NCBI GenBank assembly: GCA_030152505.1
Contig: JASLJO010000040.1
Span: 1-16,567 of the forward strand
Length of the DNA: 16,567 bases
Reading direction: 5' to 3'
Source of the DNA: Solirubrobacterales bacterium
Lineage (GTDB): Bacteria; Actinomycetota; Thermoleophilia; Solirubrobacterales; 70-9
The translations under genes were made by a program, and so were the position numbers. Under the pieces are notes generated by a model that was not told the DNA's origin, did no database searches, and saw nothing but the letters and a program-made list of their open reading frames with translations. This document shows positions 1 through 7,047 of the stretch, piece after piece (position 1 is the stretch's first letter; each line of letters begins with the position of its first letter).

Positions 1-8
1 TCCGCAAA

Positions 9-791
9 TTGCGGGTTTTTGCCGTCCTGTCGTCCGCCCGCTTCGCCAAGGTGCGGCGCGTGCCCACACAGACGCGCACGCACGATGCTTCAAAGGAGGG
101 CTCTGGCGCGGGCAAGCTGGCCCGCGAAGTGTCCGTGCTGCAGGCGTCGCTGCTGGGCAAGCTCCACGACGAGATGGACGGCGGCAACGCGGCGCTGTTC
201 GCCGCCGCCGCGCAGAAGCTGGCCGAGGAGTTCGGCTCGGTTACGGCGACCGCTGTCGGCACGCTGTGGGAGGGTGGCGGAGAGACGGCGCGAGCGGAGG
301 AGGACGAGCATCCGAGCCTCTACCGCCCCGGGCAGATGCGCCGCCGACTGGACCAGTTGCTCGAGTGCCACCGTCGCTACGAGCAGGCCTTTGCCATCGT
401 GGTGTTCGACGTCGAGGGGCCAGGCACGCGCGAGGACGATGGCGGCGGCCGCCAGACGGCGCTTGCCGTGGTTGGTGCCGCGCTCAGCGAGAGCGTCCGT
501 CTGGTTGACGAGACCTTCCGCCTCGAGGAGGACGCACTCTGCGTGCTCGCCCCGGGCCAGAGCACCGTCGGCGGCGTGCAGATGGCCGAGCGCCTGTTGG
601 TCCAGCTCGACGAGCTGGAGCGGGCGGGCGGCCTGCGGATCGGTATCTCGGCCGGCGTCGTCGCCTGTCCCGAGCACGGCAACGACGCCGAGGAGCTGCT
701 GCGCAAGGCGGACGAGGCGATGTGGCGTGCCCGTGCCGTCGGCCAGCCCGTCGGCGTGGGTGCCTTGGAGCAGCTTTTGCAAGATCGCTGA
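9..791 (+). CDS. Degenerate GGDEF-domain protein, start uncertain, possibly 5'-truncated
   Basis: The C-terminal half (about residues 125-255, counting from a TTG at 9) has the GGDEF fold pattern: a first strand FAIVVFDVEG, a central strand pair, then RIGISAGVVACPEHG and DAEELLRKADEAMWRAR, which match the end of diguanylate cyclase domains. The catalytic GG(D/E)EF turn is replaced by RLEEDA at residues 171-176, so c-di-GMP synthesis is unlikely; a binding or structural role is inferred. Residues 35-85 look helical and resemble no domain I know. The frame is open to the left edge, so the gene may begin outside the window. A strong AAAGGAGG lies at 92-99, but no good in-frame start follows at normal spacing. 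The merR-like gene starts 54 bp downstream on the same strand. Confidence 0.7.
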   Translation: MRVFAVLSSARFAKVRRVPTQTRTHDASKEGSGAGKLAREVSVLQASLLGKLHDEMDGGNAALFAAAAQKLAEEFGSVTATAVGTLWEGGGETARAEEDEHPSLYRPGQMRRRLDQLLECHRRYEQAFAIVVFDVEGPGTREDDGGGRQTALAVVGAALSESVRLVDETFRLEEDALCVLAPGQSTVGGVQMAERLLVQLDELERAGGLRIGISAGVVACPEHGNDAEELLRKADEAMWRARAVGQPVGVGALEQLLQDR

Positions 792-816
792 CAGATTCCC
801 GAAATCTGTCCATAAC
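788..816 (+). promoter_or_regulatory. Probable promoter with palindromic operator for the MerR-type gene
   Basis: CTGACA (788-793) and CATAAC (811-816) resemble -35 and -10 hexamers, separated by 17 bp. A perfect inverted repeat with 8-bp arms, GACAGATT (790-797) and AATCTGTC (803-810), fills the end of the -35 and the whole spacer. MerR-family regulators are known to bind palindromes inside promoter spacers, so autoregulation is inferred. The repeat also overlaps the stop codon of the preceding gene. A simple hairpin without a T-tract is the alternative reading. Confidence 0.45.
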
Positions 817-845
817 TCGTGTAAACCTGGAAATCCGGTGCCAGA

Positions 846-1694
846 ATGCTGCGCGTGCCCGGAATTCGAACCAACGCCGCGGCGGAGGTCTTGGGGGTCA
901 GCCCCAACACCCTGCGCAGCTGGGAGCGCCGCTACGGCTACCCGGTGCCGAAGCGCACGCCCGGCAACCATCGCAACTACGAGCTGGTCGAGCTGCAGAC
1001 GCTGCGCGACGCGCTCGCCGAGACGGGCAACATCTCCTCGGCGATCGAGCTGGCGCGCCAGCGCCAGGAAGCGCCGGCCAGCGGCGGCAGCCTGCTGATT
1101 GCTTTCCAGAACTTCGACGAGGGCGCCGCCGACCGCGCGATCGAGCAGAGCCTCGCGGTGCGGCCGCTGGAGCGCACGGTGGAGGAGCTCCTGTTGCCCG
1201 CCGTCGATGAGCTCGCCACCGACCCGGAGCGCAGCGCCGAGCTGGAGTTCGCCGCTCGCTGGGCGACCGGCTGGCTGCACAGCGCCCGCCGGCTCGCCTC
1301 GACCGCTTCACGCCCCGCCGGGATCCTTCTGCTCGATTCGAGCCGCGGGTCAGATGTCGAGGCGGTTCACGCCCAGGCGCTCGACCTCGCCCTGCGCCGC
1401 GCCGGCTTCCGCGTGCTGATGCTCTCCGACGAGCTCGGTGAGGAGCGGATGGAGCGCGCCCTCGGTGCGCTGGACCCGACCGCGATCGTCCTCTGCGGGC
1501 CAGGTGCCGATACTCCCTCGGCCGTCCAGCTCGTGCGCAAGATCCGCGAGGCGGGCTTCGATGCACCGCTCTACGGCTTCCGCGCCAGCGGCCTGATCGG
1601 GGATGCGATCCCCAGCGCCGGTGAGCATCCCAGCCACGTGACCGGGATGCTCAACGCCGACCTGCGCCGCCGCGCCAGCCAGGCTTTCGCCTAG
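846..1694 (+). CDS. MerR-family regulator with cobalamin-binding-like C-terminus
   Basis: The protein has 282 residues. Residues 5-70 form a MerR winged helix: AAEVLGVSPNTLRSWERRYG, then the PKRTPGNHRNY wing. Residues 83-150 fit the helical cap of the CarH/LitR family, and 157-275 fit a Rossmann-like B12-binding domain. The segment ending VEAVHAQALDLALRRAGFRV places His175 where the lower-axial cobalt ligand lies in CarH-type proteins. The usual glycine of the DxHxxG motif is missing, and the cap has FAARWAT where photoreceptor members carry an Glu-His pair. Cobalamin binding is therefore uncertain, and light sensing through the CarH residues is unlikely. The ATG at 846 starts immediately before the HTH; only a weak GGAAA lies upstream. 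It may be co-transcribed with the GGDEF-like gene, and it converges on pstS with a 23-bp gap. Confidence 0.8.
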   Translation: MLRVPGIRTNAAAEVLGVSPNTLRSWERRYGYPVPKRTPGNHRNYELVELQTLRDALAETGNISSAIELARQRQEAPASGGSLLIAFQNFDEGAADRAIEQSLAVRPLERTVEELLLPAVDELATDPERSAELEFAARWATGWLHSARRLASTASRPAGILLLDSSRGSDVEAVHAQALDLALRRAGFRVLMLSDELGEERMERALGALDPTAIVLCGPGADTPSAVQLVRKIREAGFDAPLYGFRASGLIGDAIPSAGEHPSHVTGMLNADLRRRASQAFA

Positions 1695-1713
1695 CCGGCG
1701 CGACGTCGGGTCT

Positions 1714-1741
1714 CTCCCTAGAGGGAGGCGATCGCTTTTTT
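1714..1741 (+). terminator. Weak terminator-like hairpin and T-tract between merR-like gene and pstS
   Basis: CTCCC (1714-1718) and GGGAG (1723-1727) form a short stem. It is followed by the palindrome GCGATCGC (1728-1735) and six T residues (1736-1741), in the sense of the plus-strand gene. The T-tract also encodes the lysines near the PstS C-terminus, and the T-tract is not directly after the first stem, so it could be incidental. Confidence 0.3.
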
Positions 1742-2725
1742 GGCGGCCGTGGAGACCACTTTCGGCAGCGGTGCGAAGTCCAGCGCCGCTCCGTATTTCT
1801 GGCCGATCGTGACGGCGTAGTTGAGGAACTGCTGCAGGAAGCCCTTCTGGGGGGCGTTGTGCGGCACGATCGCGTAGGTGAAGGTAGAGAGCGGGTAGGC
1901 AATCTTGGCCTTCGCCGGTGGGTTGGTGATGTTGATCGTGTTGGCGTTCGAGAGGTGCGTCACGTAAGACGCGGCCGATTCGATGTTCTTCAGGTTCGGC
2001 AGCTCGAAGTTGCCCGCCTTGTTCTGCAGCGCAGCCGCGCCGAGACCGGCGGCGATCAGGTAGGAGGCCGAGATGTAACCGATCGAACCGTTGGTCGAGG
2101 TAACGGTCGAGGTGACACCGGAGTTGCCTTTGGCGCCGACACCTTTCGGGAACTGAACGCTCGTGGAGGAGCCGACTTCTTTCTTCCACGCAGGGCTGAC
2201 TTTGGTCAGGTAGCTGGTGAATGCGTAGGTGTCGCCGGAGCCGTCACTGCGGAAGACCGGAGTGATGGTCAGACCCGGCAGTTTGACGCCCGGGTTCAGT
2301 TTCTTGATCTTGGGGTCGTTCCACTTCGTGATCTTGCCGAAGTAGATACTGGCCACGATCGAGCCGGTCAGGTTGAGTTTTTTGACCCCCGGGATCTTGA
2401 AGCCGATGCCGGTGGCGGTCAGCGCCCAGGGAATCTGCACGCAGCTGTTGCAGGCACCCGCCTGTTCGGGAGTCAGCGGGGCATCGGAGGCGCCGAAGTC
2501 GACCGTCCGAGCGGTGATCTGGGCGATACCCGCACCGGAGCCGACTGCGCCGTATTTGACCGGGATGCCTTCTTTGATTTCGAAGCCACTGATCCAGTTG
2601 GCCATCAGAGGCGCGACCAATGAGGATCCGGCTCCGGTGAGGCCTGCGGCGGAGGCGTTGGCCACTCCCGTCGCCATGACGATGACGGTCATGAGGGCCA
2701 CACCAAGCAACCTGATGCGATTCAA
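1718..2725 (-). CDS. pstS: Phosphate ABC transporter substrate-binding protein PstS
   Basis: This 335-residue protein binds inorganic phosphate outside the membrane and delivers it to PstCA. The start is TTG at 2725, chosen because AAAGGA sits 6 nt upstream and a signal peptide begins there: NRIR, a hydrophobic stretch 6-22, then a likely Sec cleavage after ANASA (about residue 26). Family motifs are clear: LTGAGSSLVAPL (29-40), VGSGAG (61-66), VDFGASDAPL (75-84), FGKITKWNDP (129-138) and FRSDGSGDT (158-166), which contains phosphate-contacting residues in known PstS proteins. A Cys92/Cys95 pair may form a disulfide. No lipobox cysteine follows the signal peptide, whereas many Gram-positive PstS proteins are lipoproteins. 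It is transcribed divergently from pstCAB instead of heading that operon. Confidence 0.95.
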   Translation of the reverse strand: MNRIRLLGVALMTVIVMATGVANASAAGLTGAGSSLVAPLMANWISGFEIKEGIPVKYGAVGSGAGIAQITARTVDFGASDAPLTPEQAGACNSCVQIPWALTATGIGFKIPGVKKLNLTGSIVASIYFGKITKWNDPKIKKLNPGVKLPGLTITPVFRSDGSGDTYAFTSYLTKVSPAWKKEVGSSTSVQFPKGVGAKGNSGVTSTVTSTNGSIGYISASYLIAAGLGAAALQNKAGNFELPNLKNIESAASYVTHLSNANTINITNPPAKAKIAYPLSTFTYAIVPHNAPQKGFLQQFLNYAVTIGQKYGAALDFAPLPKVVSTAAKKAIASL

Positions 2726-2783
2726 GAGAATTCCTTTCGGTTCGTTCGATGTCTCTTTCGGGCGCACGGTGCAGCCCGGGCGG

Positions 2784-2831
2784 GGCATAGCATGGGGCCG
2801 CGAAATCACACACATGTTTCAATCTTGTGAA
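2784..2831 (-). promoter_or_regulatory. Probable pstS promoter with proximal two-hexamer Pho box
   Basis: On the minus strand an extended -10-like TGC-TATGCC has its hexamer at 2789-2784, giving a leader of roughly 50 nt before the pstS TTG. Upstream of it, the minus strand carries TTCACA (2831-2826) and GAAACA (2820-2815), spaced exactly 11 bp. These match the TT(A/C/T)ACA direct-repeat pattern of PhoP boxes, placed near the expected -35 region as in PhoP-activated promoters. The promoter assignment is inference. Confidence 0.45.
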
Positions 2832-2880
2832 AGAGATGCATCGCACGATTGGTACTGACTCGTAGGGTCACATTCAGGAC

Positions 2881-2919
2881 TGTTATCAACTTGTTACTAA
2901 CTTGTATCCAAATCGTGAA
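2881..2919 (-). promoter_or_regulatory. Four-hexamer Pho-box-like array between pstS and pstC
   Basis: Reading the minus strand, TTCACG (2919-2914), GATACA (2908-2903), GTAACA (2897-2892) and ATAACA (2886-2881) lie at exact 11-bp steps with 5-bp spacers. This is the PhoP direct-repeat layout known from Bacillus (TT(A/C/T)ACA). The array is in helical phase with the proximal pair: 2826 to 2881 is 55 bp, five repeats. It lies 53 bp before pstC and could serve both directions. The stretch is AT-rich compared with the surrounding GC-rich DNA. Confidence 0.55.
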
Positions 2920-2971
2920 AATCGAGGTGTAGCGCACCGGAGACGGTGAATCTCCTCTACGCTGCGCGCCG

Positions 2972-3973
2972 ATGAGCGGCACTACCGCAAATCCGGCGTA
3001 TGTCGCCGGGCCCGGCGACCGCAGTGGGCGCTCGGCGAACCGGCTTCGCCGCATCGACCGGATCGGTGACGGCCTGCTCTTCGGCCTCTGCGCATTCGCC
3101 GCCCTGCTCGGCGTCGTCGTCCTCCTGCTGATCGGTTACCAGATCGTGCACGGCGCAAGTCCCTCGATCTCGGAATTCGGGCTCGGCTTCCTCACCCACA
3201 CCACCTGGCAGCCAAACTTCAACGTCTACGGCGCCGGCACGCTCATCTTCGGCACCGTCGTCAGCTCCTTCGTCGCGCTGGCGATCGCCGGGCCGATCGC
3301 CGTCTCGATCGGCCTCTTCCTCAGCCTGCTGGCGCCGAAGGGGGTGCGCGGCGTGATCTCGCCGCTGGTCGAGATGCTCGCCGCGATCCCCAGCGTCATC
3401 CTCGGCTTCTGGGGCATCCTCGTCCTCGCCCCCTTCGTCCAGTCCGACATCGAGCCTTGGCTCCATGGGACGCTCGGCTTCATCCCCCTGTTCGGGCCGC
3501 CGCAGACCACTGGCGCCAGTGTCTTCACCGCCAGCCTGATCCTGACGATCATGATCATCCCGATCGTCGCCTCGATCTCGCGCGACCTCTTCCTCGCAGT
3601 CCCGCCCGAGATGCAGGACGGCGCCAGCGCGCTCGGCGCGACCCGCTGGGAGGTCGTGCGTGGGGTGGTGCTGCCCACCACCGCATCCGGTGTCACCGCT
3701 GCGTCGCTACTGGGCCTCGGCCGCGCTCTGGGCGAGGCGATCGCGGTCACGCAGGTGATCGGCGCCGGCTCGGAAATCAACGTTGACCTGTTCAAAACCG
3801 GCGACACCTTGGCGGCGCGGATCGCCAACCAGTTCCCCGGCGCGATCACCGAGATGCACATCGCCTCGCTCTACTACCTCGGCGTGATCCTGCTCGTGAT
3901 CGGGCTGCTCTCCAACTTCCTCGCCCAGTGGATCCGCCGCCGTTTCGACTACTCGCGGAGCGTGGCGAAGTGA
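2972..3973 (+). CDS. pstC: Phosphate ABC transporter permease PstC
   Basis: This 333-residue inner-membrane permease forms the phosphate channel with PstA. A polar N-terminus of about 35 residues precedes a first membrane helix (LLFGLCAFAALLGVVVLLLI), and hydrophobic segments continue to the C-terminus, about six in all. The permease EAA loop is visible as ALGATRWEVVRGVVLP followed by GLGRALGEAIAVTQVIG, the PstC pattern. The ATG at 2972 is the first good start after the Pho-box array. There is no clear Shine-Dalgarno; TACGCT at 2958-2963 could be a -10, which would give a very short leader. The stop overlaps the pstA start by 4 nt. Confidence 0.95.
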   Translation: MSGTTANPAYVAGPGDRSGRSANRLRRIDRIGDGLLFGLCAFAALLGVVVLLLIGYQIVHGASPSISEFGLGFLTHTTWQPNFNVYGAGTLIFGTVVSSFVALAIAGPIAVSIGLFLSLLAPKGVRGVISPLVEMLAAIPSVILGFWGILVLAPFVQSDIEPWLHGTLGFIPLFGPPQTTGASVFTASLILTIMIIPIVASISRDLFLAVPPEMQDGASALGATRWEVVRGVVLPTTASGVTAASLLGLGRALGEAIAVTQVIGAGSEINVDLFKTGDTLAARIANQFPGAITEMHIASLYYLGVILLVIGLLSNFLAQWIRRRFDYSRSVAK

Positions 3974-4844
3974 GCGAAGCCGGCTTCGATCCGACCGCGC
4001 CGCTGACCGCCTCCGGCAACCTGCGCCGGCGCCGCGTCGTCAGTCGCATCACCGAAGTGGGCGCGACCGGCGCCGCGATTGCCGCCGTCGCGGTCCTCGG
4101 CATCGTCACCTACACCGTCCTCTCCCGCGGCGCCAAGGCGATCAGCCTCGACTTCCTCTTCACCGGCGAACCGACGGGTATCGGGCCGGCGATCCTCGGC
4201 ACCGGCCTGATAGTTCTCGTCGCGACTGCGATCGCGATGCCGATCGGCGTCCTCACCGCGATCTACCTGACCGAGTTCTCCGGCTCGCGCATCTCGAGGG
4301 TGGTCCGCTCGACGCTGGACCTGATGAACGGGTTGCCCTCGATCGTCGTTGGCCTCTTCGTATTCGTGCTGCTGGTCAAACCGACGCAGACCCTGTCCGC
4401 TCTTGCGGGCGCACTTGCGCTCGCGGTCATCGAGCTGCCGCTGATCGCCCGCGGCAGCCAGGAGGTGCTGCTGTTGGTGCCGAACAGCCTGCGCGAAGCA
4501 TCCGACGCGCTCGGCGTCAGCCGCTGGCGCTCGGTGCTGACCGTGATCCTGCCGACCGCGCTCAGCGGCATCGTGACTTCGACCGTGCTTGCGGTCGCCC
4601 GTGCCGCGGGCGAGACGGCGCCACTGATCCTCCTCACCCCGACCAGCGTCGGGAGCGATTTCAATCTCAACATCTTCGAAGCGCTTCCCAGCATCCCGGT
4701 GACGATCTTCACCCTCTCCGAGGAAGCGAACCCCGAAGGCTTCACCCGCGCCTGGGGCGCCTCGCTGATCCTGCTCTCGGCGATCCTCTTCGCCAGCCTC
4801 GGCGCCCGAGCCCTGCTTGCCCGCAGTCGTGCGAGGATGACGCG

Positions 4845-4848
<4 letters not shown>
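3970..4848 (+). CDS. pstA: Phosphate ABC transporter permease PstA
   Basis: This is the second channel-forming permease, 292 residues. The GTG start at 3970 overlaps the pstC stop (GTGA), which indicates translational coupling; a longer reading from 3928 would run through pstC and is not needed. After a basic N-terminus (RRRRVVSRI) there are about six hydrophobic segments. The EAA loop reads ALGVSRWRSVLTVILP and is followed by VARAAGETAPLILL, the PstA form of this motif. Its own stop overlaps the pstB ATG (ATGA), so pstC-pstA-pstB form one compact operon. Confidence 0.95.
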
Positions 4849-5750
<902 letters not shown>

Positions 5751-5778
5751 CGGCCTGGGGGCGTCACCGAGCGGGGTC

Positions 5779-6246
5779 TCAGCGGCGCAGGATCGAGTCG
5801 CTGGAGACCTGTGCCAGCAGTGGCTGGCCACACTGCCAGCAGTAGGTCGCGCCGCTCGAGTGCGGCGCGCTGCAGCCGGAGCAGGTACCGGCCGTTCCGG
5901 TCTCCTCGGTGCGCACGATGCGTTCGATCTCGCTCAGCTCGGCATCCGCATCCTGAAGCGCGACGGCCCGCTTGACCAGGACCTCGACCTTCATCTGATT
6001 GCGGATCGCCATCTCGTAGGCGAGGCCGCCGAGGTCCCATTGGAGCTCCGCCACCCGGGCGATCAACTGATCGCGCCTCCGTTCAAGGTCGACCAGCAGC
6101 TCGTTGCCGATTGCAGGGCTGGGCGGTGGCGCCTGCGCCGTGGTGCGACCGGGCGCCACGCCAGGGGCGGTCGCCTGGCCATTGCCATTTGGGCCGGCCT
6201 TGCCAGTGCGCCGCGGACTGCGCAAGCCTTTCGGCATCGAGATCAT
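5779..6246 (-). CDS. Coiled-coil protein with C-terminal zinc ribbon
   Basis: I do not recognise a named family. The 155-residue protein has a basic, Pro/Ala/Gly-rich N-terminus (1-46), then a probable coiled coil or helical hairpin (about 48-115: NELLVDLERRRDQLIARVAE through ELSEIERIVR). It ends in a zinc ribbon, CSGC (122-125) and CWQC (136-139). There is no membrane segment or signal peptide, so it is probably cytoplasmic. The ATG at 6246 overlaps the stop of the upstream zinc-ribbon gene (ATGA), which supports co-translation; the ATG at 6237 is an alternative start. The ribbon resembles those of the two genes upstream. A role as a partner or scaffold for those proteins is inference only. 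Confidence 0.75.
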   Translation of the reverse strand: MISMPKGLRSPRRTGKAGPNGNGQATAPGVAPGRTTAQAPPPSPAIGNELLVDLERRRDQLIARVAELQWDLGGLAYEMAIRNQMKVEVLVKRAVALQDADAELSEIERIVRTEETGTAGTCSGCSAPHSSGATYCWQCGQPLLAQVSSDSILRR

Positions 6247-6914
6247 TCGCCGAAGAAATTCCCCGTGAATTCGCCGTTTTCGCAACCGGCGGCGCCCTTT
6301 TCGCACTTATCGCCCGGCTTCACGGTCGGCGGCGCCAACTTCACGTCGCCGGCGGGTTTGAGGACTTCTTCGGCTGCCGGATGCGCTTCGGCTTCCTTCA
6401 GCGCGGCCTCTTTCTGCGACTTGGTCTTCGCTTTCGAGGCCGCGCCGCCACCGGTGGTGGTGCCGCCCTTGGCGGCGGTCGAGCCGTCGCCACTGCCGCC
6501 GTTGACCGTGATCACCTGAGGTGCTGCCGCCGTCTGCGCCGCTTCGTTCGTACCCGAGCGCCCGATCAGGACGCCGATGCCGAGCGCCAACAGCAACGTC
6601 CCGACGCCGGCGATCAGGGCGGCGTTGGGGGAGATGCTGCGCTTCTTCTTCGGTGGCGGTGGGGGAGCCTGCGTGGGCCGCTTGACCGCGTCCATCAGGA
6701 CGACCGCGTCCATGAACGGCAGGCGGGGGTCGCCACGTCGCTGGCCGCACTGGAGGCAGTAGCGCTGATCGGCTGCCATCGGCGCCCCACAGGAGCCACA
6801 CTGATCGCCACTCTGAACCGCTGCGGATTGGATCTGGGTCGCCGGCAGCCTGGGCTCCGGCGTAACCGGAGCGATCTGGGGCTCGGAAGCGGAGGGAGTG
6901 GAAACGTCAGACAA
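6243..6914 (-). CDS. Zinc-ribbon, single-pass membrane protein of unknown function
   Basis: This 223-residue protein has the order: Pro/Ser-rich N-terminus (1-37); zinc ribbon CGSCGAP...RYCLQCGQRRG with Cys39, Cys42, Cys53 and Cys56; proline run and KKKKR-like basic stop (82-92); one membrane helix (about 97-117); and a Gly/Thr- and Lys/Ala/Glu-rich outer region. It ends in a short two-cysteine motif, CEKGAAGCENGEFTGNFFG (204-222). By the positive-inside rule the ribbon is cytoplasmic. The start is TTG at 6914, since no ATG or GTG precedes the ribbon; no strong ribosome site is visible, so the start is uncertain. It diverges from the phosphoesterase gene, whose zinc ribbon is closely similar, and is coupled to the coiled-coil zinc-ribbon gene. 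Confidence 0.75.
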   Translation of the reverse strand: MSDVSTPSASEPQIAPVTPEPRLPATQIQSAAVQSGDQCGSCGAPMAADQRYCLQCGQRRGDPRLPFMDAVVLMDAVKRPTQAPPPPPKKKRSISPNAALIAGVGTLLLALGIGVLIGRSGTNEAAQTAAAPQVITVNGGSGDGSTAAKGGTTTGGGAASKAKTKSQKEAALKEAEAHPAAEEVLKPAGDVKLAPPTVKPGDKCEKGAAGCENGEFTGNFFGE

Positions 6915-6949
6915 GTCAGATGGGATTGTCCCGGCGCCCTGTCTTCAGA

Positions 6950-6997
6950 TGTTGCCGAGTTGTTAATACCTCTCGTTCAGTTGTTAACGGCTGTAAT
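6950..6997 (-). promoter_or_regulatory. Pho-box-like hexamer array between zinc-ribbon gene and phosphoesterase gene
   Basis: On the minus strand the hexamers ATTACA (6997-6992), TTAACA (6987-6982), TTAACA (6966-6961) and GCAACA (6955-6950) share one orientation. Their starts are 10, 21 and 11 bp apart, close to a helical repeat of 11 with one position degenerate. TTAACA is the core of the Bacillus PhoP box, and the layout resembles the array near pstS. The hexamers point toward the zinc-ribbon operon, where GACAAT (6930-6925) could be a -10. The same 133-bp gap must also hold the promoter of the phosphoesterase gene. Confidence 0.45.
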
Positions 6998-7047
6998 CAG
7001 AATCTTCACAATTGCAGTGGGTGCGGCCTGGAGACTTGGAAGTAAGC

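Noticed and set aside
90..1280. Long minus-strand open frame of 396 codons opposite the GGDEF-like and MerR-type genes
   Set aside because: It is low-complexity, has no family motif, spans two real genes and their gap, and is the expected artefact of high-GC coding DNA.
1859..2623. Plus-strand open frame antisense to pstS
   Set aside because: It mirrors pstS codons and has no motif of its own.
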